From Verrucomicrobiota bacterium (GTDB lineage Bacteria > Verrucomicrobiota > Verrucomicrobiia > Chthoniobacterales > UBA10450), in NCBI GenBank assembly GCA_003218375.1, contig QHNH01000027.1, positions 1 to 64,000 on the forward strand: 64,000 nt of DNA, written 5' to 3'. Of this stretch, positions 1 to 11,394 are shown piece after piece. Both the position numbers and the translations under genes were made by a program. The notes beneath the pieces were generated by a model, which saw only the letters and a program-made list of their open reading frames with translations, was not told the DNA's origin and made no database searches. Numbering within the stretch: the first letter of the stretch is position 1; every line of letters begins with the position of its first letter.

Positions 1-1848
<1,848 letters not shown>

Positions 1849-2063
1849 TCACGCCCTTTTTAGCAACCTATGTTCCGGCAAACGCCATTCGTGTAAGCTA
1901 TTGATTTTCCCTTACTAACAACGGACGCCATCCGGCAGCTACCCTCAAAAAGCGCCACTGTGTCGCTGGCCGAGAGACAGCTGCGTGCCCCGATGTCGCA
2001 GCGGCGTTGAACCCCCGACTTTACCCGAAATTCCGGTATGTGTCCTGCTTAAATTATCGCTCC

Positions 2064-2435
2064 ATGCAACCAGCAGGCGGCTCGACCATTTCCGTGCAGG
2101 CACCGGACAGCGACATCATCTTCGCCTGCTCGCATTGCTCAACCTCTTTCGTGGTCGACGCGGCCGCGGCTGGAATGACGCTCGATTGCCAGAAGTGTGG
2201 GAAACCGACCACGGTTCCGAAGATCACACTCGAAGCCGCCGCCGATAACGCGGTGAAAATCTCCGACCTTCAACATCAGTTGAAGGAAAACGAATCGCAG
2301 CGCACCGAGATCACGGGCTACATCAATCAGCTCAGCATCCAGCTTCACCGCTGGAAGCTGCGATTGCAGAGTCTGAACGAGCGCCAGGAGAAACTTCAGG
2401 CCGACCTTGCGTCACTCAGCGCGTCCACGCGCTGA
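2064..2435 (+). CDS. zinc-ribbon plus coiled-coil small protein
   Basis: A 123-residue protein of unknown role. Near residues 20-50 it has a CSHC and CQKC pair separated by about 19 residues, as in a zinc-ribbon (MJ0042-like) module. This is followed by a helical, charged segment rich in heptad-like Leu/Gln/Lys (DLQHQLKENESQR and on) that should form a coiled coil. The ATG at 2064 is preferred over an upstream TTG at 2007 because the zinc ribbon then starts near the N terminus. It lies divergent from dnaK across a 248-bp gap. The architecture fits cytoplasmic proteins of planctomycete/verrucomicrobial genomes, but no function can be assigned. Confidence 0.6.
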   Translation: MQPAGGSTISVQAPDSDIIFACSHCSTSFVVDAAAAGMTLDCQKCGKPTTVPKITLEAAADNAVKISDLQHQLKENESQRTEITGYINQLSIQLHRWKLRLQSLNERQEKLQADLASLSASTR

Positions 2436-2494
2436 GTGACAAACAAGGAGAGCGCTCTTCCAAACCGCGCTCGGTTAAGTATTGGAGTATCCTT

Positions 2495-4342
2495 TTACTT
2501 CCCGACAACGAAGAGGTGGCCAGCGTTCTGCGAGTAGATCTTTCCATCGCCGCCGAGCGAGGCCGGAGTATAGGCCGCACCCAAGGCTAGTTGTTGAAAG
2601 ATCTTTTGCTTCAGCGTGCCGCCCTGGTTAAGCGCGAACAGGTTGCCGTCTTCACTATTCGCATAGACGACGCCATTGACGTCAATGGCAGCACCGTTGA
2701 CACACCATTCGAATGAATTGGGATGATCCGAGACGCACGTGATCGACCCGTCTGGGTTTCGCGTGCAGCTCTGGGTGTTTGTGTTCTTGAACTTCCATTC
2801 GACTCCCAGAGTTGGGCTGAGCTGGGTGACGAAATACTCCTCTGGACTTGCCGGATTCGTGGCGGACCGATCTGTAGGACAGAACGTCGCGACGTTACAG
2901 TACGAGCCGAGGCCGCTGTAGTGGTTGTCCTTGATCACGACTGAGTAAGTCCCGTCGTGCTGGTAGACCGCGACCGTGCTATCCCAGCCAAAAGTGTACG
3001 CCTGCAGGAAGGCGCCATTTGCTCCTGCGAAACGCATGAGATGGCCCTGGGCGTAGTTATAACGGCTGTAGGCGCCGAACAAGACGCTGCCGTCGGGCGC
3101 AACGGTGGGCGTTGACGATTCGTCATCAAGAACCCGTCCTCCTCCATAGCGATTAGTCGCTGGATCGACGCCCGCACGCGCACCAGCGCGGCAGCCGCCG
3201 AGGAGGTTCCCGTTCGTGTCGGTCGCCCCGTTGAGCGGAAGCATGCTTCCGTCACTCGCCGGCGTCCCGTCGTTGCAGCCATCATGGAAATAGCCTCCGT
3301 TCAGGTACGAGCCCGGGAACGGTCCCGGTGCGTCGTTACCCCGAAGCGAGGTCGCCCATTTCAGAGTCAGGTTGGGATTGATCGCCAGCAGATATCCGTG
3401 CCGGGCCCCTTCGATGAAGGGCAAATGGGCGCGGGTGACGCTGTAGATGGTTCCATCGGGTGCGATCGCGGGCGCGACGTTGAGGCCTACGCGTTGCAGA
3501 CCGCAGACCACGTTTGGCGGAACCGCCGTGGGGCTGGGCGGAAATGGCAAGTCGGCCCCACTGAAAGTCCCGGCGCAGAGGTCGCCTGAATTTGGCGCGG
3601 CCGGATTAAGACCCGTGTAACTGAGGACGCTGATCGCATCAGTTGGCGTGACCTTCACCAACCAGGAATCAATGGCGTCGTGATCATAAAACTGGCCGTT
3701 ATCGTGGATCTTCAGCACGTTGTAGTAGATGTTCCCTGAGCTATCGGCTGTGAGCGGGCTAACCGTGAAGGTATGAGACTGCAGGCTGCCATCCGGGTTC
3801 AGGAATTGTGCGGGTATGAGGCGCGTTATGGCCGCGCCGTTACTTTTGTTTACTTTGAAAATCGATCCACCGAAACCCGGATCATAGAGATATCCGTTCG
3901 CCAGGACCGCGTGGTAAACCGGTTCCCAGAAATCGGCTTGTCCGCCCGGGGGCACCCAGTCGCTATCGAAGGTCCACAACTTCACCAGGTTCTTGCCCTG
4001 CCAGGTGAACTTGTTCTGATGCCAGGTCTGGGTGGCATAGGTTCCGACGGTGTAAGAGCCCGCTTTCGATTCCATGTAGACATCGTTTCCCTCGACCAGC
4101 GGGACCTGATAGTGGGCGAGCAAATCGCCACCATTGTGCGCCTGCTCGTCGGGCACGAGCGGGTCGTAGACGATATTTGCCAGGATCTTGTTTAGGTTCT
4201 GGCCGACGACATTCAAAAATCCCGTGTGTTGGGGATTCTGCATCCACTGCGGCCAGCCATCAGCGAAAGCTGCGGCGAGTCCGAGGGACAGACTGCATAG
4301 AGCAAGGGACAGGATGACGACCTGCCTGATTCTATTTTTCAT
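2495..4342 (-). CDS. secreted PQQ-type beta-propeller protein
   Basis: A 615-residue exported protein. The N terminus has a signal peptide (basic MKNRIR, hydrophobic run, likely cleavage after AAAFA). The mature part starts GWPQWMQNPQHTG, like PQQ-binding-like/BamB-like propellers. It has repeated blade-like stretches with Asp/Gly turns such as SSGNIYYN, APDGTIYSV, APDGSVLFG, DVNGVVYAN and GGDGKIYSQ. These suggest a beta-propeller of about seven or eight blades built from repeats ending in [DN]G.[IV]Y. Several cysteines (for example CSDHP, CTRNPDG) could form disulfides. No catalytic residues are recognisable; a structural or binding role outside the cytoplasm is inferred. It is followed upstream on the same strand by a low-complexity AACCCC-rich stretch. 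Confidence 0.75.
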   Translation of the reverse strand: MKNRIRQVVILSLALCSLSLGLAAAFADGWPQWMQNPQHTGFLNVVGQNLNKILANIVYDPLVPDEQAHNGGDLLAHYQVPLVEGNDVYMESKAGSYTVGTYATQTWHQNKFTWQGKNLVKLWTFDSDWVPPGGQADFWEPVYHAVLANGYLYDPGFGGSIFKVNKSNGAAITRLIPAQFLNPDGSLQSHTFTVSPLTADSSGNIYYNVLKIHDNGQFYDHDAIDSWLVKVTPTDAISVLSYTGLNPAAPNSGDLCAGTFSGADLPFPPSPTAVPPNVVCGLQRVGLNVAPAIAPDGTIYSVTRAHLPFIEGARHGYLLAINPNLTLKWATSLRGNDAPGPFPGSYLNGGYFHDGCNDGTPASDGSMLPLNGATDTNGNLLGGCRAGARAGVDPATNRYGGGRVLDDESSTPTVAPDGSVLFGAYSRYNYAQGHLMRFAGANGAFLQAYTFGWDSTVAVYQHDGTYSVVIKDNHYSGLGSYCNVATFCPTDRSATNPASPEEYFVTQLSPTLGVEWKFKNTNTQSCTRNPDGSITCVSDHPNSFEWCVNGAAIDVNGVVYANSEDGNLFALNQGGTLKQKIFQQLALGAAYTPASLGGDGKIYSQNAGHLFVVGK

Positions 4343-4495
4343 GGGGTTCTCCTTTCTGGAGAGGTTGGGGTTGGGGTTGCTAACGTTTAAGGGGAAAGTC
4401 AGTTTGGGGAAACGTCGCTCAATCTGTCAAGAATATTTTTGCTGGACTTGGGTCGCCGAAGGAAAACATCGCGCGACGGAGCGCGCGCTCCACCG

Positions 4496-7039
4496 CTACT
4501 CCGTTCGCAACGCGGTCATCGGCGTGACCTTCGTCGCGCGATGGGCGGGGAAGAAGCAGGCGAGTAACGACGCGGCGGCGAGCATCAAACTCGAAGCAAG
4601 CAGCGCGAACGGATCGTTCGGGCTCACTTCGTAGAGGATCTGGGAAAGCACTCGGCCGACGGCCAGGGCGAGGAGCAATCCGAAAACAACCGCGAGCCCG
4701 GTTTGCATCGCGCCCTGGCGCATGATCAACCCGAAGACATCGCTACGATGGGCGCCGAGCGCCATGCGAATCCCGATCTCGCGCGTGCGACACGCCACGG
4801 CGTAAGCTTTCACGCCATACACGCCGACCACGGCGAGGAGCAATGCGATCCCGCCGAAGACGCCAAAGAGCACCGCGCCCAACCGCACGATCCAGAGGCC
4901 CACACTTTTCTCGACGAGATCGGTAAAGGGCGCGATGCCGAGAACGGGCAGATCGGGATCGACCGTGCGCAGCATCTGGCGCACGCTCGGGATCATCGCG
5001 GCGACAGCGCGCCGGTCTTTGCTCGCGATCCGGACATGCAGATAAACGTTGCCGCTGTATCCCTGCGCCAGGGGCACGAATAACCGGCGCAATACCGTGT
5101 CGTTCTGCACGTCGTGGCGATGCGTGCTCACCACGCCCACCACTTCGAGGTCGTTAGGCGAACCGTCTCGCGGCGCCTGGGTGTAACGGACATGCTGACC
5201 GACCGCGTCCGTGTTCGGAAAAAGTTTCTTCGCCATCTGCTCATCGATGATGGCGACCCGCGGCGTCTCTTTGTTCTCCGCCTCGGCTTGGGTGAAATCC
5301 CGGCCGCGCAGGAGTCGCACGCCAACCGCATCGAAATAGCCTGGGGTGATCGCGGTGAAGAGACCGCTCGCTCCGGGGTCCGGCGCTTTCGGGTCGGTCG
5401 GCATCGTTTCGCGGGCCGACATGATCCGGCGCGTGTTCGTGAAATTGCCGTAAGGCAACATCGTTCCGAGCGCCGCCGCCTGCACGCCAGGCAGCTCACG
5501 CGCGCGCTGCACCGCGGTGAACATCAAATGCTTCGATTCCGCCGGCTCTTTTTTCACGAGCGAGAAATCCATTTCCGTGACGAGATCGCCTGCCGCGACG
5601 AATCCGGGATCGAGTCCGCCCGCCTTCATGGCGCCGCGGAAAAATAATCCGGCGGCGAAAAGCAGCATGAGCGACAAGGCAATCTGCGCCATGACCGAGA
5701 TGTGGCGCGGCGCGAAGAACCGGCTAAGCCGCCCGACGCGCGCCGGCTCGCCGACCTGTTGTTTCAAGTCGTTCACCAGATCGGCCTTCGTTGCTTTCAA
5801 GGCGGGGAGGAGACTGAAGAGCAACGTCGCGAGCAGACAGAAGAAGAACGTGACCGAAAGAACGGTCGGGCTCGGGCTCAGGTCGGCGACGAAGGAAAAA
5901 TTCAATGAGCCGAGCATCCGGCCGAGCGAATGGAGCAGCAGATTGTTGCACCAAACGCTGACGACGAGTCCAACCGCGCCGCCCACGATGGCGAGGAGCA
6001 TGCCTTCGCTCAACAACTGTCGCACGATGCGCCAGCGCGATGCGCCCAGCGCGATCCGAAGCGCGATCTCTTTCGCGCGGGTGGTGCCGCGCGCCAGCAA
6101 CATGTTCGCGAGATTAAGGCTCGCGATCAGCAGCACCGCGCCGGCCATGGCCATGAGGAGCGTCGCGATCAAGGCGATCGGGCCATCGTCTTCCGGCGAC
6201 GTGCTTAGGCTGAAGCGGGACGGCGTTTGGATTTGCAACTCGCGCGCGAAATCGGCGTCCGGCGGCTGGAGCGCGTTGAATCGCTGGCTCAACACTGGTA
6301 GCCGCGACTTCGCCATTTCAATCGTTAGGCCGGAGCGCAGGCGCGCAGTGAGATTGAGCGTGTAATTTTTCGGCTGCGACAAATCCGTCGCCATATCGGA
6401 ATCGCCGAAGGCCGAGCCGAGCCGCGAATACATCCCGAGCGGCACCCAGATATCGGGCGCGATCAGCGCGCTCACCCCGCTAAAACCGTCCGGCGAGATC
6501 CCGATCACGGTGTAAGGCTGGCTGTTGATCTGGAGCGCGCTGCCGACAAAATCCTCGCGGCCACCCTGGCGTTTCCAGAAACCGTAGCTCGCCACCACCA
6601 CCGCAATGTTCGCGTTCGGCCGGCATTCCTCCGCGTTGTAGAACCGGCCCCGGAACGGCTGGACGCCCATCATCGAGAAAAAGTTTTCCGAGGTGAGGAA
6701 GGCAAAACTGCGCCGCATCTCGTGCTCGCTCCCGATCCCCGCCACCGCGAATTCGAGCGCCGCCATATCGGCGAACACTTCCTTCCCGTTCTCGCGCAGC
6801 TCACGAAACTCCGTAAACGAAAACTGCCGGTAATCGTGGTTCGCGCTTTGCCGCGCCGTGAAAACATTGACCACTTCCTGCGGCCGGACTGGAACCATCG
6901 GCCGCAACACCACCCCGTTGATGAGCGCGAAGATCGCCGAGTTCACCCCGATGGCGAGCGCGAGCGTGATCACCGCCACGATCGTGAACCCTGGCGACTT
7001 GATGAGCTGCCGAAACGCAAAACGAAAATCCTGGATCAT
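4496..7039 (-). CDS. FtsX/MacB-family permease of the orphan duplicated (ADOP) type
   Basis: An 847-residue inner-membrane protein made of two MacB-like periplasmic domains, each followed by FtsX-type membrane helices. It starts MIQDFRFAFRQLIKSPGFT, the typical opening of duplicated permeases described first in Acidobacteria. A helix at about 20-40 is followed by the first extracellular domain. Helices around 290-430 carry LANMLLARGTTRAKEIALRI, and the C-terminal copy carries TREIGIRMALGAHRSDVFGL. Length matches the family (about 800-880). No ATPase gene is adjacent, as usual for this class. Proteins of this kind probably couple ATP hydrolysis by a distant MacB-like ATPase to envelope transport; the substrate is unknown. 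Confidence 0.88.
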   Translation of the reverse strand: MIQDFRFAFRQLIKSPGFTIVAVITLALAIGVNSAIFALINGVVLRPMVPVRPQEVVNVFTARQSANHDYRQFSFTEFRELRENGKEVFADMAALEFAVAGIGSEHEMRRSFAFLTSENFFSMMGVQPFRGRFYNAEECRPNANIAVVVASYGFWKRQGGREDFVGSALQINSQPYTVIGISPDGFSGVSALIAPDIWVPLGMYSRLGSAFGDSDMATDLSQPKNYTLNLTARLRSGLTIEMAKSRLPVLSQRFNALQPPDADFARELQIQTPSRFSLSTSPEDDGPIALIATLLMAMAGAVLLIASLNLANMLLARGTTRAKEIALRIALGASRWRIVRQLLSEGMLLAIVGGAVGLVVSVWCNNLLLHSLGRMLGSLNFSFVADLSPSPTVLSVTFFFCLLATLLFSLLPALKATKADLVNDLKQQVGEPARVGRLSRFFAPRHISVMAQIALSLMLLFAAGLFFRGAMKAGGLDPGFVAAGDLVTEMDFSLVKKEPAESKHLMFTAVQRARELPGVQAAALGTMLPYGNFTNTRRIMSARETMPTDPKAPDPGASGLFTAITPGYFDAVGVRLLRGRDFTQAEAENKETPRVAIIDEQMAKKLFPNTDAVGQHVRYTQAPRDGSPNDLEVVGVVSTHRHDVQNDTVLRRLFVPLAQGYSGNVYLHVRIASKDRRAVAAMIPSVRQMLRTVDPDLPVLGIAPFTDLVEKSVGLWIVRLGAVLFGVFGGIALLLAVVGVYGVKAYAVACRTREIGIRMALGAHRSDVFGLIMRQGAMQTGLAVVFGLLLALAVGRVLSQILYEVSPNDPFALLASSLMLAAASLLACFFPAHRATKVTPMTALRTE

Positions 7040-7099
7040 AAGCTTGGCCTTTCCCGTGAGATGCGACAGGCCGCGCCTTTGGATTCAATTGTCCCCGTT

Positions 7100-7183
7100 C
7101 TTCTGTCGCCGCCGTCCCGCGGGCGGCGTGAAGGCGAGCGATCGCTTCACCCCACGCTTCGCATAGCGAAGCGGCTACAGAAG
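7100..7183. repeat. interspersed palindromic repeat, family 1 copy a
   Basis: An intergenic palindromic element between the permease and the STAND gene. It contains a GC-rich hairpin (GCCGTCCCGCGGGCGGC) and an ACGCTTCGCATAGCGAAGC hairpin, followed by GGCTACAGAAG. A closely similar element lies at 42245-42324 next to the DNA ligase gene. The pairing and position suggest a REP-like element that may form an RNA hairpin; function unknown. Confidence 0.7.
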
Positions 7184-7186
7184 GTG

Positions 7187-9817
7187 TTATTTCGCCGACG
7201 GCGAGGGCGGGAGAAAGGCTTCGCCGCCGGGGATGCGTTTCAGGTCCCAGAGCTTGGCGGTGCCGTCGGCGCTGCCGGTGGTGAAGTTCGTGCCGCTGGG
7301 TGAGAACCTGAGCGACAAAAGGGCGTCGCGATGACCGCGGAGAATGGCGACACATTTCCTGGTTTCGTAATTCCAGAGCCGCGCGGTGTTATCGAAGCTC
7401 ACGGTCACCACGCCCGGACCGTAGAGCGTAAACCGCGCGGAGAAAACGGCCGCTTCGTGACCCGTCAGAGTGACGACGCCTTGCCGCGTTTGCGCATCCC
7501 AGACTTGCGCGGTCTTATCGTCGCTCGCGGTTACGAAGCGAGTGCCGCCGGGCTGAAACCCCACATCGCGCACCGCGTCCTGGTGCTTTACCTGACAGAG
7601 CCGTTCCCCGGTCTGCCGGTCCCAAAGGATCGCGTAGCCGTCGGCGCCCGCGGTCACGATCCAGCGCGCTTGCGAGTCCATCGCCACGCGGCGAACGGGC
7701 GCGCCGTGCCGGAGCACTTCGCTGTCCTCGGGTTTGTTCTTGCTGAATCTGGCTTTCTCGCCTGTCGGCAAAATCCAGAGCCGGGCCGTGCCGTCGGCAC
7801 TCGGCGTGACGAGCCAGGTTTTCTCCGGGGTTTCCACGAGGTCGGGGATCCAAACACTGTCGGTGTGGCCTTCGAGGAACATCACCGCGTTATGCGTCGC
7901 ATTTTCGACATTCCAAATCCCGACCTTCCCGTCGCGGCTGGTGGTGGCGAGCCAGTTTCCGTCCCGGGTCCAGGCGAGACCGGTCACCTGCTTTTTGTGT
8001 CCGATCAGGTAAAACGGATTCGCCGGTTCGGACGCTTTCCAGAGCGCGGCCTTGTTATCGTCGCTCGCGGTAGCGGCAAACCAGGCGTTCGGGTCCCAGC
8101 CGGGCTTGGGATTCAGGAGCGCGAAATTCACTTCGCTGCGATGACCAGTGAGCGGGAAATCTTTTTTGCCGACCAGGTCCCAAACACGCGCGGTGTGGTC
8201 CTGCCCGGCGGTGATTAGCGTGTTAACTCGCTGCCCATTCAACGGCCCGTAGCGGACGTGCCAGATCGAGCCCTTATGTCCAGAGAAAGTCTTGTCGGTC
8301 TTGTACTCGACCGCGTCTGAGGAATCGGCTTCGGGCAATGTCGACAATTTGGTTACCGGCGCCGGGGTCGGAGCGGGAAGATATTCCATGTCGCCGCCTT
8401 CTTTTCTATCGACCGATTCGAGCGCTTTTTGCTCGAGGAGTATTTTTTGTTCGTCTTTTTCCTTCCGTTCGTCGTTGAGTTTTTCCTGCACCTCACGGTT
8501 CCGATCGGCCAGGACGTAAACGATCGCTCCCACGATCGCCAGGAGGATGGCGAGGGCGATGCTGATGCGTTTCCGCCATCTGCGCATGGTGGCGCGGGCG
8601 TCGCTCAAGGCGCGCTGGCGCCGGATCCACGGAACGAGGAACTCGCTCGTGATGTCGTAAAAATAGGCTTCGTTACGCCGTTGTTTCCGGACGAGCCGCG
8701 ACCGGTCGGTGAGTTCGGCGAGCGCGCATTTGCCAATCGTTGGCGGAATCTTTTCCCCGGACTGGAGCCGCTCGAGCAGGTCGGATTCGAGGATGATGTT
8801 TCGCGTCCCGGCGCTGGTGACGAGATGGCGAAGAATAGCGATAGCCGGCTCGCGCAGTCCGGAGCTGAGGCGATCGAGCGAGCCGGTGAGATGGCCCTCG
8901 AGAAGTCGCTGCACGACTTCGGCGCGGTTCGGCGTGGCGTCGAACAGCGACTCCGCTTTGGGATCGCGCCAGAGCGAAAGGGCTGCAATCTGCACTTCGG
9001 TGAGATTGATGGCGCCGCTCTCGCTCCGTTCTTCGAGCGCGGCGCAGAGCTTGTTCGCTAGCTCGTCGGAAATAACGCGCCCGAAATGTTCCGGCGGAAT
9101 CTCGCCCATGAACGGCCCGCGGATCAGTTTTTTCAGGACGCTGGAATCCGGAAACGTCAGGCGGACATGCTGGTCGCGCAGGTTCGGGACGAGGGCGAAG
9201 AGCCTGGAAAGTTTCGCCAGGTAATCTTCCCGAAAAACGAAAAGCAATTTCACCGGCAGCGTTTCGTCGCGGAGAAGATCGGCCAGGAAATTGAGAAGCG
9301 TGCTCTGCGCCTGGGCGGCCTCGGCGAATTTTTCCCGGTTCTCGGGCGCTTCCTCAAACAGGGTCACGAATTCCTCGAACTGGTCGAAGATGAGGAGAGG
9401 AGCGCCGCCCGCGTGCTCGAGACCGAGCCGCGCGTGGATGTCCTTCGTCGAGAAGACGAGCCGCGTCCTGGATTCATCGTCGGCCGCAAGACGCGATGGC
9501 AAAAACGGCGCGGTGCCTTCGTCGGTGAGTGCGAGCCGTTCCACCACCAGCTCGGCGCCGGGCACCGGCTGGACGCGCAATCGTTCCGGGAGAAATCCTT
9601 CGTCGAGCATGGCGGGAATGAACCCGGCGTTGATCACGGAAGATTTTCCCACGCCCGATTCACCGTAGAGCAGCGTCCCGCGATAAATTGAGACCAGGCG
9701 AATGAGCCGCCGGGTTTCATCGCGCCGCTCGAAAAAGATCGGGCGATCGATGAAACGGAATTGCTCGATCCCGCGATAGGGCTCGCGCGGCCAGACGAGT
9801 TTGGGCAGCGTGATCAT
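7187..9817 (-). CDS. STAND NTPase with one membrane helix and a WD40 propeller
   Basis: An 876-residue protein in three parts. Residues about 1-410 are a STAND-type P-loop ATPase: Walker A GESGVGKSS (52-60), Walker B LLIFDQFEEF (141-150), and LLFVFREDYLAKL (191-203) as in the nSTAND1 family. Residues about 418-437 form a hydrophobic helix (ISIALAILLAIVGAIVYVL), followed by a charged linker. From about 508 there are eight WD-type repeats, most showing a GH near the start and a D..A.[LV]W end (for example HTARVWDL, NTARLWNY, GTAKLWDL). It overlaps the SIR2-like gene upstream by 4 bp (ATGA), so the two are translationally coupled. Known STAND proteins act as signal-sensing oligomerising switches. 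A membrane-anchored sensor for the SIR2 effector is inferred, not shown. Confidence 0.88.
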   Translation of the reverse strand: MITLPKLVWPREPYRGIEQFRFIDRPIFFERRDETRRLIRLVSIYRGTLLYGESGVGKSSVINAGFIPAMLDEGFLPERLRVQPVPGAELVVERLALTDEGTAPFLPSRLAADDESRTRLVFSTKDIHARLGLEHAGGAPLLIFDQFEEFVTLFEEAPENREKFAEAAQAQSTLLNFLADLLRDETLPVKLLFVFREDYLAKLSRLFALVPNLRDQHVRLTFPDSSVLKKLIRGPFMGEIPPEHFGRVISDELANKLCAALEERSESGAINLTEVQIAALSLWRDPKAESLFDATPNRAEVVQRLLEGHLTGSLDRLSSGLREPAIAILRHLVTSAGTRNIILESDLLERLQSGEKIPPTIGKCALAELTDRSRLVRKQRRNEAYFYDITSEFLVPWIRRQRALSDARATMRRWRKRISIALAILLAIVGAIVYVLADRNREVQEKLNDERKEKDEQKILLEQKALESVDRKEGGDMEYLPAPTPAPVTKLSTLPEADSSDAVEYKTDKTFSGHKGSIWHVRYGPLNGQRVNTLITAGQDHTARVWDLVGKKDFPLTGHRSEVNFALLNPKPGWDPNAWFAATASDDNKAALWKASEPANPFYLIGHKKQVTGLAWTRDGNWLATTSRDGKVGIWNVENATHNAVMFLEGHTDSVWIPDLVETPEKTWLVTPSADGTARLWILPTGEKARFSKNKPEDSEVLRHGAPVRRVAMDSQARWIVTAGADGYAILWDRQTGERLCQVKHQDAVRDVGFQPGGTRFVTASDDKTAQVWDAQTRQGVVTLTGHEAAVFSARFTLYGPGVVTVSFDNTARLWNYETRKCVAILRGHRDALLSLRFSPSGTNFTTGSADGTAKLWDLKRIPGGEAFLPPSPSAK

Positions 9818-10695
9818 ACCGGCATCGGCGTTTTCTTGATCAACTCGTAGAGCGCCGGCACGAACGACCAGACATCCTGCATGACGAAGCGGACGTAACG
9901 GCGCTGGTCGCTCCAGTAACGGACGATGAGCTGGTCCGGCTTGGGGTCGATCGAATAGGTCTCGGGAAAGAGCGCGGGATCGAGGTTCACCCGCATCGCT
10001 TTGAAAAGCAGGCGCAGATTGTAATCGATCAGGCTGTAACCGATGAAGAGCGTCGGCCAGCGTTTGAAACGGTAGAGGAAAGTTTCCGGCACCGGGTGGA
10101 ACGGCGCCTTGTCGCTCATCCGCAGGACGAACTGGATGTAATCCTCATCCGTCAACACGGCCGAGTCCGGCACATCGATGTCGCCATGAAGTTTGCACAC
10201 GAACGGATTCAGCGGCGTGGGATCGTCCGTCGGATCTTCGGTGGGATTTTTCGCGGACGGGCTGTAGACGCAGAGCTGCGGATCTTTGCCGGCGGCGCGC
10301 AGGCTTTGCTCGAAGAGCTGATCGTAGTTCGTCGTCATGACGAGTGGGAAATCGAGCGCGGCCAGGGCGTGTACGACGGGTGACGCGATCTTGTTCGCGT
10401 GCACTTCCTCCTTGATCCGCTTCATCAGGCGATTGCGCGAAAGGGTGTCTTCGTAATGCCACGCCACGCGTTTGAGGTCGCCTACGTCCCAGCCCGGGAA
10501 TCGTTTCAGGTATTCGCTCTCATCGGCGAGCGTGACCGAAAGTGCGCGACCCAGCGGCGGCCGGCGCTCCTCCGGATAAGCGTCGAGATATTTCTGGTCC
10601 ACGCCGGCCGGCGGCCCGTAATGAACGCCGGCGCCGAGGAACAAAATGCATTGCCCTTTGCCCACGGCTTCAGCGATCGCGGCAAGATCGTCCAT
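9814..10695 (-). CDS. SIR2-like domain protein, probable NAD-consuming effector
   Basis: A 293-residue protein with the hallmarks of the SIR2-like family found in anti-phage systems. These are a nucleotide-binding LFLGAG (19-23), TTNYDQLFE (121-129), the catalytic-type KLHGD with His at 170, and LFIGYSLIDYNLRLL near 215-230. It lacks the zinc-binding cysteine module of protein-deacetylating sirtuins, which favours NAD hydrolysis over deacetylation (inference from family knowledge). It is the first gene of a two-gene unit; its TGA overlaps the ATG of the STAND/WD40 gene. The gene lies immediately downstream of an integron-cassette cluster on the same strand, so acquisition with accessory DNA is plausible. 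Confidence 0.85.
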   Translation of the reverse strand: MDDLAAIAEAVGKGQCILFLGAGVHYGPPAGVDQKYLDAYPEERRPPLGRALSVTLADESEYLKRFPGWDVGDLKRVAWHYEDTLSRNRLMKRIKEEVHANKIASPVVHALAALDFPLVMTTNYDQLFEQSLRAAGKDPQLCVYSPSAKNPTEDPTDDPTPLNPFVCKLHGDIDVPDSAVLTDEDYIQFVLRMSDKAPFHPVPETFLYRFKRWPTLFIGYSLIDYNLRLLFKAMRVNLDPALFPETYSIDPKPDQLIVRYWSDQRRYVRFVMQDVWSFVPALYELIKKTPMPV

Positions 10696-10823
10696 GGCTT
10701 AATCAGTGCGCGGGCGGTGTTGAACCCGAAGAGGGAACGCGATCACCCTGTTGTTTTAGCGCAGTCCCGCCGGCGATTTCCATCCAAATCCGCGCCCGGG
10801 GCGGGAACGCGAACCTGCAGCGC

Positions 10824-11267
10824 TTACTTCTCGGACGTAGTAATCGTGTAAGAGAAATCGGCGGCGGGAGTGATCGTGAACGTGGCTTTCGCCTCGGGAA
10901 CGCGGCGCTCGGCGGCGATCACGATATCCCAGCGCTTTCCCCGAAGCACAAATTTCTGCGACACCACCCGCCATCTCCCGTCAATTTCTTTGATGGGCAC
11001 CGTGCGTTCGATGATCGACTCCTGCCTGTCGTGATCCATCCGGATCCACTGAAGAAACGCGCGGCTGGAAAGCTCCTCCCAGCCGACGAGCTGGATGACG
11101 AGACGGAACGAGCCCTCCTGTTTGTCGCGCGTCCAGTAACCGCCTGAAGCTACCGTTTCAATCTGCGGCGGCAACGCTTCCGCCTTCGCCGCCAGCTGCG
11201 GGTCCTCCCGACTCTGAGCCAGTAAAGCGCACGGCAATAGGAGGAGAAACCAACCAGCGATTTTCAT
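10824..11267 (-). CDS. small exported protein carried as a cassette
   Basis: A 147-residue protein with a signal peptide (MKIAGWFLLLLPCALLAQS, likely cleaved after LAQ). The mature domain is beta-rich with no recognised motif. Its start codon lies only 4 bp beyond the R' end of the attC site at 11271-11394, the normal position for an integron-cassette gene. No attC follows its stop, so this is the last, attC-less cassette of the minus-strand array or the junction with ordinary chromosome. The 128 bp between it and the SIR2-like gene show no recognisable feature. Function unknown. Confidence 0.6.
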   Translation of the reverse strand: MKIAGWFLLLLPCALLAQSREDPQLAAKAEALPPQIETVASGGYWTRDKQEGSFRLVIQLVGWEELSSRAFLQWIRMDHDRQESIIERTVPIKEIDGRWRVVSQKFVLRGKRWDIVIAAERRVPEAKATFTITPAADFSYTITTSEK

Positions 11268-11270
11268 TAC

Positions 11271-11394
11271 ATCTAATGAGACGCAAGATCAGCGACGGCC
11301 ACCGGGAGCGAGCGCTGCCACGATTAACTGATAACTAATAACAATTATCTCGCGCATACGCGCGTCAGCCGTTCGCTGGATCGTGTGGTTAGGC
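11271..11394 (-). other. attC recombination site A (124 nt)
   Basis: Read on the minus strand it starts with R'' GCCTAAC (11394-11388) and ends with R' ATTAGAT (11277-11271). The inner arms are CAGCGAACGGC (L'') and GCCGTCGCTG (L'). They are complementary except for one extra A, the extrahelical base expected in attC hairpins. The stop codon of the upstream GIY-YIG gene overlaps R'', and the next gene starts just after R'. The first base of R' is A rather than the usual G. The central part shares a nearly identical 33-nt stretch with site G at 59613-59735. Confidence 0.85.

Noticed and set aside
4188-4634. Plus-strand frame opposite the beta-propeller gene start
   Set aside because: Antisense shadow with no plausible domain, and it covers the signal peptide of the real gene.
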